From Nonomuraea turcica (GTDB taxonomy: Bacteria > Actinomycetota > Actinomycetes > Streptosporangiales > Streptosporangiaceae), in the NCBI RefSeq assembly GCF_030718205.1, contig NZ_JAUZQF010000030.1, positions 1-64,000 of the forward strand: a DNA stretch of 64,000 nucleotides, read 5' to 3'. The notes under the pieces are model-generated. The model worked only from the letters and a program-made list of their open reading frames with translations, was not told the DNA's origin and ran no database searches. Below, in pieces: positions 34,656-43,000 of the stretch. Positions within the stretch are counted from its first letter, which is position 1. Each line of letters begins with the position of its first letter. The translations under genes and the position numbers were made by a program.

Positions 34656-34890
34656 AACATGGTCGAGTCCTACAACAACTTCTCCAAGTGGATCGGGTTC
34701 GGCAAACAACGGGGTGATCGCCGAGAACGACCCGGAGGAACTGGAAAAGGCGATCAAGTTCAACACCCTGGTCGCCGACCTGGTCATGCACCAGACCATC
34801 CTGGACATGTCCTTGGTGCTCAACCAGCTGCGCAGCGAGGGCGAGACGGTGCATCGCGCCGACGTGACCATCATGTTGCCCTATCACGAA
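34656..34890 (+). pseudogene. Tn3-family transposase, extreme C-terminal fragment
   Basis: One frame reads NMVESYNNFSKWIGFGK and the next NGVIAENDPEELEKAIKFNT, LVADLVMHQTILDMSLVLNQ, LRSEGETVHRADVTIMLPY. This is the C-terminal end of a Tn3 transposase (family: NMVEGYN-F--W, IAENDPEEQEK-IKFN-L). A 1-nt frameshift lies near 34705. It is a different subfamily from the fragment at 26120, which lacks the EELEKAIKFN segment. Confidence 0.8.
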
Positions 34891-35122
34891 GGCCTCCCGA
34901 CTAGTGGAACGATGAGCCGGGGCTAGCGTCACAATGTTTGACACTCTGCGCGATGATGGCTGTTGACCTGCGTCGGGGCATCGTGCTCGGAGTGCATTCC
35001 TGGAGGCGTGACGTTGCCCGTCGGCGACGCCCGCCACAGCTCGGGGAGGTGGCGCCCGGTCACCGGCAGCCCCGATGGCCGGTCGCGAGAGTGAAGAAGC
35101 GGCCGTCATGCTCCTGCGCTGG
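34891..35122. other. Short spacer without a gene
   Basis: About 230 bp of sequence after the Tn3 fragment with no recognisable coding or structural signal. Confidence 0.4.
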
Positions 35123-35695
35123 TCACGGCGTTTCGCGTGAGAAGGCCGCGACGATGGTGCGGGCCAGCTCGTCACCGACCGCGGCGCTGCCGAGCCGCTG
35201 CTCGTCGAGCTGGTCGAGTGCGGCGACGAGGAGCCCGCCGTAGGCCGCGACCAGCCACTCGGGCGACAGGTCGCCGCGCAGCTCGCCGGCCTGCTGGCGG
35301 TCGGCGACGTACTTCTTGAACTCGACGGTGTTGGTCAAGTTCTGCTGTCTGTCGCTGGAGGCGATCAGGAACCGGTAGCGGTCGCCGAAGGCCATGATGT
35401 CGCCGCTCAGTCGCAGCAGCACGTCGAGGGCGGGGCCGCTCTCGCGCAGGCGCCGCGCCATCAGCTCGTCCACCTCGGCGACAACATGGGCGTGGATCGC
35501 CTCGACGAGTTGCTCGCGGGTGGCGAACCACCGGTACATCGTGGCCCGCCCAATGCCGGAGGCAGAGGCGATCTCCGTCATGCTCGCACCGGGGTTCTCG
35601 GCGAGGGCCGTAGCCGCCGCCGACAGCACGTAGCGCCGCGCCTGCGCGCGAGGGCCGGGCATGTCGTCGGTGTGAGGCGAGCGGGGCATAGGCAT
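35123..35695 (-). CDS. TetR-family repressor
   Basis: 190 residues from ATG at 35695; ATG 35689 fits the AGGA ribosome site slightly better. DNA-binding part (about 14-60): ARRYVLSAAATALAENPGAS, MTEIASASGIGRATMYRWFA. The C-terminal half resembles the AcrR-type core (ELRGDLSPEWLVAAYGGLLV). It follows an SDR gene on the same strand (125 bp gap), whose upstream region carries TetR-like dyads. Confidence 0.9.
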   Translation of the reverse strand: MPMPRSPHTDDMPGPRAQARRYVLSAAATALAENPGASMTEIASASGIGRATMYRWFATREQLVEAIHAHVVAEVDELMARRLRESGPALDVLLRLSGDIMAFGDRYRFLIASSDRQQNLTNTVEFKKYVADRQQAGELRGDLSPEWLVAAYGGLLVAALDQLDEQRLGSAAVGDELARTIVAAFSRETP

Positions 35696-35820
35696 CAATC
35701 CTACGGTGACGGGGCGAGGCGGAGCGGTCGACCTGGGATCGCCGACGATCTTGGCATGTCGTTGATCGGGTTGCCCGGACCGTCCAAGGACACGACCGGC
35801 GCGGCGGGGGGAGGGCGCTC

Positions 35821-36594
35821 TCATTCGCGGAGCATCGCGCCGCCGTTGACCGACCAGACCTGCCCGTTGATCCACTCGCCGTCGTCGGAGAGGAGGAACG
35901 CCACGATGCCGGCCAGATCTTCCGGCTTGCCCAAGCGGGTGCTGGGAAGCGTCATGCGGGTGAACTCCATCGCCTCCGGGCTCAGAGCCATCTTCTGCGC
36001 GGATTCGGTCAGGACGACTCCGGGAGACACGCAGTTGCAGCGGATGGCCTGCTTGCCCCAGCGGGAGGCGATGTGCCGGGTGAGTGCGTTGATCCCGGCC
36101 TTGCTGGTCTGGTACGCCGCACGCGCGTGGTCGCCCACGTGCGCCGCGAGGGAGGAGGTATTGACGATGGCGCCGCCGCCTTGTTCCAGCAGCAGGGGAA
36201 GGACCGCGCGGCTGGTGAGCGCGAAGCCGATCAGGTTCACTTCCAGGGTGCGCCGCCATACGGCCGGGTCCATGTCGAGCAGGTCGCCGTCACGGCCCAG
36301 GGTCTCCGCCGAGACGTCGGCGGCGACGTTGTAGAGGCCGTCGACTCCGCCGAGTTGGGTGACGGCGGTGTCGACGAGGGCGCCTATCGAACTCTCGTCG
36401 CCGAGGTCGAACTCGACGGCGAGGGCGGTCGCGCCGGTGTCGGTGATGCGCTTGGCGGTGGCCTCGGCCGCGTCGATGTTGACGTCACCGACCACGACCG
36501 CCGCACCCTCGGCCGCGAGCCGCTCGGCGGTGGCCGCGCCGATCCCGGACGCACCTCCGGCGACGACGATGCGCTTCCCAGTGAGACCTCTCAT
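35821..36594 (-). CDS. SDR-family oxidoreductase
   Basis: 257 residues. GGASGIGAATAE (about 13-24) is the cofactor site, DV at VVGDVN suggests NAD, then NVAADV, NTSSLAAHVG and YQTSK (catalytic Tyr near 154). The end GQVWSVNGGAM is the usual SDR finish. Likely a cytoplasmic dehydrogenase controlled by the TetR encoded downstream. Substrate unknown. Confidence 0.93.
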   Translation of the reverse strand: MRGLTGKRIVVAGGASGIGAATAERLAAEGAAVVVGDVNIDAAEATAKRITDTGATALAVEFDLGDESSIGALVDTAVTQLGGVDGLYNVAADVSAETLGRDGDLLDMDPAVWRRTLEVNLIGFALTSRAVLPLLLEQGGGAIVNTSSLAAHVGDHARAAYQTSKAGINALTRHIASRWGKQAIRCNCVSPGVVLTESAQKMALSPEAMEFTRMTLPSTRLGKPEDLAGIVAFLLSDDGEWINGQVWSVNGGAMLRE

Positions 36595-36628
36595 GACACA
36601 GCTCCTGTCCTGGATGATGCGACATCCC

Positions 36629-36663
36629 GTCTCTGAATGAGACGATAATATCTCAACTTGAGA
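36629..36663. promoter_or_regulatory. Tandem dyads upstream of the SDR, candidate TetR operator
   Basis: GTCTC at 36629-36633 pairs with GAGAC at 36639-36643, and TCTCAA at 36651-36656 pairs with TTGAGA at 36658-36663 around one base. The SDR start is 34 bp downstream on the minus strand. Similar GTCTC/GAGAC halves lie in the TetR-SDR spacer at 3682. Confidence 0.55.
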
Positions 36664-36809
36664 CTATGAAGTGTCACTGCGGGGTCGCGTCCTGCGCTCA
36701 GCGACCGCGTTCCAAGGACGAGAGAGCCGTTGGTACGGCAGGACTAACCGGCCTCGCGGAATTCCGCCCACAGGGGGTCGGGAGCGCGAAAGGCCGCTCC
36801 TAGCTTGGG

Positions 36810-37055
36810 ATGGCGGGCCATAGGGGCCCAAAGGAGCGGATGCGCACCCTCAAAGACCTCGATGTCGCGGCGATCGTGCTGCGCGAGGTGTGGCTGAAGA
36901 TCCGCTCCGTCGCCGAGATCCTCGACGGCGACATCGCCCGCGAACCGGATGAAGACTTCCAACAAGAACTGCTGGATCGCTACGCCACCATCCGACGCTT
37001 CCTACCCAAGCTGCTCAAACACCTCAACTTCGACGCCGGCGCCGACCACATGCTC
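36810..37055 (+). pseudogene. Tn3-family transposase, internal fragment
   Basis: From 36838 the frame reads RMRTLKDLDVAAIVLREVWL, KIRSVAEILDGDIAREPDED and FQQELLDRYATIRRFLPKLL then KHLNFDA. This is the mid N-terminal part of Tn3 transposases (family: LKDLDAAA, ELL-RY--VRRFLP-LL). It stays open and runs directly into a methyltransferase fragment, giving a 233-codon chimeric frame. Confidence 0.75.
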
Positions 37056-37177
37056 AAGAAGTCGACAGGCATGCATGCAACGTACGGCCCAACAGACACA
37101 GCGCTATCAGAGCGACGCAACTGTTACCAACCGCTACCTATCGTCACACAATGTAGATCAAAGTTGCGCTGTGAGAC

Positions 37178-37416
37178 CGGACTGTTCACGGGCACGAGTG
37201 CGTTTTATACGCGGTTTCGTCCCGGCTATCTAAAGGTGTTCTTCGACGACGTGATCCAGCGCTTCGGCCTCGACGGTTCTGGACGCTTACTTGACCTGGG
37301 CTGCGGCACTGGCCAGCTCACCATCCCACTGGCTGATCACGTCGCAGAAGCGACCGGCATGGATCCCGAGCCCGACATGCTTACCGAGGCCGCCCAGCAT
37401 GCCCTCGCCGCCAAAG
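37178..37416 (+). pseudogene. SAM-dependent methyltransferase, N-terminal fragment
   Basis: In the same frame as the preceding Tn3 fragment: LFTGTSAFYTRFRPGYLKVF, LDGSGRLLDLGCGTGQLTIP and EATGMDPEPDMLTEA. LDLGCGTGQ is the SAM-binding motif I and MDPEPDML motif II of class I methyltransferases. The remaining two thirds are missing; recombinase-associated gene B starts on the other strand. Confidence 0.75.
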
Positions 37417-37470
37417 TCGGGGTCGTGGTCATATTCCGACGAGACTTCTCGATAGGCGCTGAGCCGCAGG

Positions 37471-37923
37471 TCAGCGGGGTTCGTCTCGGGTGGTCCAGCC
37501 GTGTTTGGTGATGAGTTTGGCGAGGGCCTGGCGGAGTTGGTTGATGCGGGCGGCCGCGTCGGGTCCGCGGATGCCGATGGTGATGGTGGTCTCGGTGGCG
37601 TGGTAGACGGTCTGGCGTCCTTCCGCCGCGGTGCGGGCGGCGGCGTGGATGCGGCCGCGCAGCGCGATGAGCTTGCGTGGATCGCTGTGCTCAAGGCCGT
37701 CGATGGTGAGGTAGCACAGGAACGGGCCGCACTCGGTGAGCGGTCCTTCGGGCAGCCCGGCTTCGAAGGCTTTGCGGATCTTGGCCCTGTCGTCGCTGGT
37801 CATGGGACGTCGTCCGAGCCAGTCCGGCCAGCCGTCGGGCCGGACAGGCACGGTGTGGGTGCCGGGGCCTTGAGCTTGTTGATTCTGCTCGGCGGGTTTG
37901 GTGTCGTCTGGGTCGGTGGTCAT
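37471..37923 (-). CDS. Recombinase-associated protein B, unknown family
   Basis: 150 residues from ATG at 37923 (TTG 37932 possible). Paralogue of the protein at 31488-32000: both share RPDGWPDWLGRRP, a CYLTIDG-type segment, DPRKLIALRGRIHAAARTAA, YHATETTITIGIRGPDAAAR and the C-terminal GW. It lies 14 bp after the stop of recombinase B on the same strand, so the two are one operon. No membrane segment, no known domain. Function not known; an accessory or control factor for the recombinase is inferred. Confidence 0.82.
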   Translation of the reverse strand: MTTDPDDTKPAEQNQQAQGPGTHTVPVRPDGWPDWLGRRPMTSDDRAKIRKAFEAGLPEGPLTECGPFLCYLTIDGLEHSDPRKLIALRGRIHAAARTAAEGRQTVYHATETTITIGIRGPDAAARINQLRQALAKLITKHGWTTRDEPR

Positions 37924-37937
37924 CTCGCCCAAGTTGG

Positions 37938-38939
37938 CTAGCGGTCAACGGTGAGGTGGCGCAGGGCGGCCTGTTTGTCGTCGTCGGTGGGCTGGCTGTA
38001 GATGCGCAGCGTGTCGAGGCGGGAGTGGCCGGCCAGTTCGGCGACGGTGACGAGGTCTTCGCCGCCGCGAATCAGTTGGGTGACGAAGGTATGGCGGCCG
38101 ATGTGGGCGGTGGTGGCGTCCTCCAAACCGGCGGCCTGGGCGATGGCGGTGAAGATGGCCGAGCCGGCGCGGGTGGACAGGCGCCCGCCGCGGCGGTTGA
38201 GGAACAGGGCTCGCTGGGTGGCGGCGTTCGTCCAGGTGCGGCGCTCATCCAGCCAGGCGAGCAGGGGGTGGCGCAGCTGGGGGTGGATGGGCACCTCGCG
38301 CACCTTGCCGCCCTTGCCGTACACGTGCAGCATCCCCTTTCGGGCGGAGATGCGCACGTCGGGCACGTCCAGGGCGACGGCGTCGCCGATGCGCAGCCCG
38401 GCATAGAACGGGAGTAGGGCCAGCGCGCGATCACGGGGACGGGGCCAGTCCTCGACGGCGCGCAGCCAGCGGATCTGCGCGTTGGCGTCCATCGCCTTCG
38501 GCGCGGTCTTGGGGATGTCCTCGCGGGCGATGGCGGCCTTGCCCAGGCCGCGCCGCAGGTGGAAGTCGTCGAGCGCGGCCAGGGCGTTGTTGACGTAGCG
38601 CACCGAGCGTTTGGGGTCGGCCTCGCGCAGCAGGTAGAGGCGGTAGTCGCGTACCGCCCAGTCCCGGGCACGGACATCGATGAGCGGGTCACCGCCGGTG
38701 GCGGGCCGCTCGGTCAGCCACGCCAGGTACATCCGCACCCGGGAGGCGTAGGTGCGGCGGGTGTCGGCCGCCAGCGGCATCTCCTGCAGGGCAGCGGCGT
38801 AGCCGGCGAGGATCTCGGCGTAGTCCACTGGGAGAGGCGTGGGCCGGGCGCCTCGCCGCTTCGGCTCAACGGGGTCCGTGTTCTCGGAAGTCGTTAGCTG
38901 GGGTTGTGACCTGGCTGGGGCCGGATTCTCGGAAGTCAC
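37938..38939 (-). CDS. Tyrosine recombinase B (TnpI/XerD-like)
   Basis: 333 residues, GTG start at 38939. Core-binding domain at about 40-145 (YASRVRMYLAWLTERPATGG, YLLREADPKRSVRYVNNALA). Catalytic domain: Arg in FYAGLRIGDAVALDV, Lys region YGKGGKVREVPI, HIGRHTFVTQLIRGG (HxxR), AGHSRLDTLRIYSQPT with the second His and the Tyr nucleophile. All catalytic residues are present. The 5' end contains two direct repeats of the arm sequence of the core site just upstream (38951-38979). Confidence 0.93.
   Translation of the reverse strand: MTSENPAPARSQPQLTTSENTDPVEPKRRGARPTPLPVDYAEILAGYAAALQEMPLAADTRRTYASRVRMYLAWLTERPATGGDPLIDVRARDWAVRDYRLYLLREADPKRSVRYVNNALAALDDFHLRRGLGKAAIAREDIPKTAPKAMDANAQIRWLRAVEDWPRPRDRALALLPFYAGLRIGDAVALDVPDVRISARKGMLHVYGKGGKVREVPIHPQLRHPLLAWLDERRTWTNAATQRALFLNRRGGRLSTRAGSAIFTAIAQAAGLEDATTAHIGRHTFVTQLIRGGEDLVTVAELAGHSRLDTLRIYSQPTDDDKQAALRHLTVDR
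38881..38891 (-). repeat. Accessory repeat DR2 of recombinase site B
   Basis: Reads ACTTCCGAGAA on the minus strand, identical to 38926-38936 and to the outer arm of the core site. It lies within the recombinase coding sequence and encodes TSEN. Confidence 0.65.
38926..38936 (-). repeat. Accessory repeat DR1 of recombinase site B
   Basis: ACTTCCGAGAA on the minus strand, immediately after the GTG start codon of recombinase B (codons 2-5, TSEN). It lies 45 bp from DR2 and about 43 bp from the outer core arm, so the copies are regularly spaced at about four helical turns. Confidence 0.65.
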
Positions 38940-38950
38940 GTCGGGATTCT

Positions 38951-38979
38951 ACTTCCGGGAAGACGTCGTTCTCGGAAGT
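38951..38979. repeat. 29-bp tyrosine-recombinase core-like site B
   Basis: ACTTCCGGGAA at 38951-38961 and TTCTCGGAAGT at 38969-38979 are complementary with one mismatch and enclose the 7-bp spacer 38962-38968 (contains GACGTC). With DR1 and DR2 this gives inverted core plus two direct repeats next to the recombinase gene, the layout of the IRS of Tn4430 on which TnpI acts. Confidence 0.75.
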
Positions 38980-39001
38980 ATCTGAAAACCGTCACGTTTG
39001 A

Positions 39002-39573
<572 letters not shown>

Positions 39574-39784
39574 CCGGTCGCTGCTGGTGCGCAGGCTCGG
39601 GGGTCAGTACTGGCGGAGCGAAAACGTACGCTAAGCCTGTTTCCCCAGGTTGCCGCCAGTGATGACCCTCTCGAAGACGTTCGGTGAGTGCCCAACACTA
39701 GTGGTGGGGCAGATCGTCGTAGGCCGTCGCCTACCGCGATGTCGCACCCGTCTAGTCTGAGACGGGTTGGGGAAGGGGGCGTGC

Positions 39785-42700
39785 ATGCGGGTTGCGGTGC
39801 TTGGTCCGGTCCAGGTGTACGCCGACGACGGCACCCCGATCGACCTGGGCGGCCCCAGACTCCGGCGCCTGCTCGCGCGCCTGGCCCTCTCGGCGGGGCA
39901 GGTCGTGCAGGCGGAGTCGCTGGTCGACGCCCTGTGGGGAGAGCACCCGCCCGCGGGGGCCCCCAACGCGCTGCGCGCCCTGGTGTACCGGCTGCGCAAG
40001 GCCCTGGGCAGCCTGGCGATCGAGTCCGTGGCCACCGGCTACCGGTTGCAGGCCAAGGACGTGGATGTCAACCGGTTCGAGGAGCTCGCCGTCCGCGCTC
40101 GCCGGGAGCTCGCCGCTGACCGTCCGGACGTGGCCGCCGCGCTCCTCGATGACGCGCTCGCGCTGTGGCAGGGCCCGGCGCTGGCGGACGTGCTCGACGC
40201 CCCCTTCGCCGCCACAGCCGCCACCCGGCTGGAGGAACTGCGCATCGCGGCGGCGCAGGACCGGTTCGAGGCCGGGCTGCGGCTGGGCCGGCACGCCGAC
40301 ATCCTCCCCGACCTGGAGGCAGTCTGCGCCGCGAACCCTCTGCGTGAACGACTGGCCGCCCTGCACATGCGCGCTCTCCACGCCGCAGGTCGGCAGTCGG
40401 ACGCCCTGCGCGTGTTCGAGCGGATCCGGGGCACCCTCGCCGACCAGCTCGGCATCGACCCCTCCGAAGAGCTGCGGAGCGCCCATCTGGCGGTGCTGCG
40501 CGGTGAGCGCGAGGCGCCGAGGGCACGCGCGGAGCCGGAGCCCGGCTGGCTGCCCGCGCCGCTGACCAGCTTCGTCGGCCGCGACGACGAGCTCAAGACG
40601 CTCGGCGGGCTGCTGGAGAGCTCCCGCCTGGTGACCGTCGTCGGCCCAGGCGGCACCGGCAAGACCAGGCTCGCTGTGGAAACCGCCTCCCGTCACCGCA
40701 CCCACCGCCGTGGCCGCGTCTGGCTCGTTTCCCTATCCGGGACCGACGTATCCGGGACCGACGTCGTGGCCGAGGCCGTTCTGGGCGCGCTGAGCTCCCC
40801 GGGCGCGTGGCCGCTCGGCGGGGGGTCGGCGGATCCGGTGACTCGGGTGGCCGAGCTGCTCGGCGGCACCGAGGCCGTCCTGGTGCTGGACAACTGCGAG
40901 CATCTTGTGGCGGAGGCCGCCGAGTTCGCCGGCCGGTTGCTGGAGCGGCAGCCGTACCTGACGATTCTGTCGACCAGCAGGGAGCCCCTCGGCATCATCG
41001 GCGAGGCGCTCTACCGGCTCGGCCCGCTGCCTCAGCCGGCCGCCGTCCGGCTCTTCACCGACCGCGCGACGGCGGTACGGCCCGGCGTAGCACTGGACGA
41101 GAAGACGGTCACCGACATCGTGCGGCGCCTCGACGGGCTGCCCCTCGCCCTGGAATTGGCCGCCGCCCGGCTGCGCACCATGGAGGCCGATCAGATCGCC
41201 CGGCGGCTTGACGACCGGTTCCGCCTCCTGGCTTCAGGTAATCGAAGCGCCCAGCCCCGTCAGCGAACCCTGCACGCCGTCATCGAATGGAGCTGGGATC
41301 TCCTGACCGACCAGGAAAGGACCCTCGCCCGCCGTATCGCGATATTTCCCGCACGAACGGGCGCCGCCGCCATCGAAGCGATCTGCTCAGACCAGACGTT
41401 GCCGCCGGGGGACATCGCCTATGTGCTCGACTCCCTGGTCGACAAGTCCATCGTGGAGCGGACCGGGAACGGCTACCGGATGCTGGAGACCATCCGCGCC
41501 TACGCCGGGGGAAAGCTCGACCTCGCCGACGAACGGGACACGACGCGGGCTCGGTTCACGCGACACTTCGCCGACCTCGCCGAGGATCACGAACCGCTGC
41601 TGCGCTCCCACGAGCAGGAGGCGTCGCTGCGGGTGTTCGACACCGAATACGACAACATCGTCCACGCGCTGCGTACGGCCATCGACGAGGACGACGCCAT
41701 GACCGCGGCGCGGATCCTCGCCGCGCTGTACTGGTACTGGACGATGGTGCGCTACGAACCGCGCAGCGAGGCGTTCGTCGCCCGGGTGCTGGAATTCGGC
41801 GACGTGCTTTCCCCTGACGCCCGCGCCGCCTTCGACATCATGCACGCGCTGGGGGACGACGCGCCGGACGTCACCCCCGACCGGGCGAAGGCACTCATCG
41901 AGGAGGGCGCGCGCACTGGCGCGCTGGAGCGCTATCCCACGGTGTTGCTGGCGACGCTCGTCATCGGACACCTCACCCGCCAGGACGACCTGGTCGAACG
42001 CGAGACGGCCAGGGCGCGCAGCCGCTCCGACTCTTGGGTCATCGCCTGCACCTTCTTCATGGAGGCGATGATCGGTCATGAGCGCGGCGACTGGGAAGCC
42101 GCCGCGACGGCGCTGGACATGGCGCACCACCTGCTGGAAAGGACCGGCGACCGGCTGTTGACGGCCATCGTCCTGACCCAGGTGGCACGAGCGCGCTCCG
42201 TTCGTGGTGACCACGACGGCGCGATCGCCCTCTACGAGCACAGCATCGCGCTGACCTCCCATCATGAGATCACTCATCGCATCGCCCTCGCGCAGGAACG
42301 GATGCGGGCGGGAGATCTGGCCGGTGCCAGGCGAGACCTCGAGATCGCCGAGCGGGCGGCCTGGGAGAAGGGGCGTCAGCCGCAGCAGATTGAGGTCATG
42401 GCCGCTCTGGTCGAGCTCTACCGGCGCTCCGGCGATGTGGAGCGGGCCGACCGAGAACTCGACCGCATCGAGCGGATCGCACAGGAGAGCCTTTCTCTCC
42501 CGACCGCCAACGCGCTCGACGGCTTCGTCCTCCCCGCCCGGATGGCGAACCGGCTGACGGCCCGAGACGCGAAGCGGGCCCGCGACCTCCTTCCCGACGT
42601 CGTCCGGACAGCGGCCGGGCAGCACGACCTGGCCGCCGCCGCTCAGCGGCTGGCCACGTTGCTCTCCCTCGAGGGAGACCCGGGCGGCGCCGCCACCACG

Positions 42701-42886
42701 CTCGGCATGAGCCAGGCGATCCGTGGCGCCTTCGACCACGGAGACCCCGAGGTCCGCGAGCTCGCCGCCGCCTTGAGCGTGCGGCTCGGCCCGGCCGTGT
42801 ACGACGCGGCGTACCAAAGGGGCACGCGGCTACCCCGGCAGGAAGCCATCGACCGGCTGGCAGGCGCGGTGACTTCGGCAGTTTGA
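39785..42886 (+). CDS. AfsR/SARP-like regulator with BTAD, NB-ARC and helical repeats
   Basis: 1033 residues from ATG at 39785 (GGAAGGGGG upstream). OmpR-type DNA-binding domain 1-90 (MRVAVLGPVQVYADDGTPID, GAPNALRALVYRLRKALG), bacterial transcriptional activation domain about 95-240 (PLRERLAALHMRALHAAGRQ), NB-ARC ATPase about 255-520 with P-loop VVGPGGTGKTR near 285 and EAVLVLDNCEH as Walker B, then helical TPR-like repeats to the end. Such STAND proteins activate metabolite or stress genes. The serine hydrolase gene lies 114 bp downstream on the same strand and is a plausible target. Confidence 0.94.
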   Translation: MRVAVLGPVQVYADDGTPIDLGGPRLRRLLARLALSAGQVVQAESLVDALWGEHPPAGAPNALRALVYRLRKALGSLAIESVATGYRLQAKDVDVNRFEELAVRARRELAADRPDVAAALLDDALALWQGPALADVLDAPFAATAATRLEELRIAAAQDRFEAGLRLGRHADILPDLEAVCAANPLRERLAALHMRALHAAGRQSDALRVFERIRGTLADQLGIDPSEELRSAHLAVLRGEREAPRARAEPEPGWLPAPLTSFVGRDDELKTLGGLLESSRLVTVVGPGGTGKTRLAVETASRHRTHRRGRVWLVSLSGTDVSGTDVVAEAVLGALSSPGAWPLGGGSADPVTRVAELLGGTEAVLVLDNCEHLVAEAAEFAGRLLERQPYLTILSTSREPLGIIGEALYRLGPLPQPAAVRLFTDRATAVRPGVALDEKTVTDIVRRLDGLPLALELAAARLRTMEADQIARRLDDRFRLLASGNRSAQPRQRTLHAVIEWSWDLLTDQERTLARRIAIFPARTGAAAIEAICSDQTLPPGDIAYVLDSLVDKSIVERTGNGYRMLETIRAYAGGKLDLADERDTTRARFTRHFADLAEDHEPLLRSHEQEASLRVFDTEYDNIVHALRTAIDEDDAMTAARILAALYWYWTMVRYEPRSEAFVARVLEFGDVLSPDARAAFDIMHALGDDAPDVTPDRAKALIEEGARTGALERYPTVLLATLVIGHLTRQDDLVERETARARSRSDSWVIACTFFMEAMIGHERGDWEAAATALDMAHHLLERTGDRLLTAIVLTQVARARSVRGDHDGAIALYEHSIALTSHHEITHRIALAQERMRAGDLAGARRDLEIAERAAWEKGRQPQQIEVMAALVELYRRSGDVERADRELDRIERIAQESLSLPTANALDGFVLPARMANRLTARDAKRARDLLPDVVRTAAGQHDLAAAAQRLATLLSLEGDPGGAATTLGMSQAIRGAFDHGDPEVRELAAALSVRLGPAVYDAAYQRGTRLPRQEAIDRLAGAVTSAV

Positions 42887-43000
42887 AGGGGCGCCGGTTG
42901 CCGCTTACAGAACCAGCGCGGTCTGTCACGCGTCTATCACCCGTACGTCACGGGCGCACCCCATCGTGTGAAGCGAAATCCCGTCCACAAGGAGTGCACC

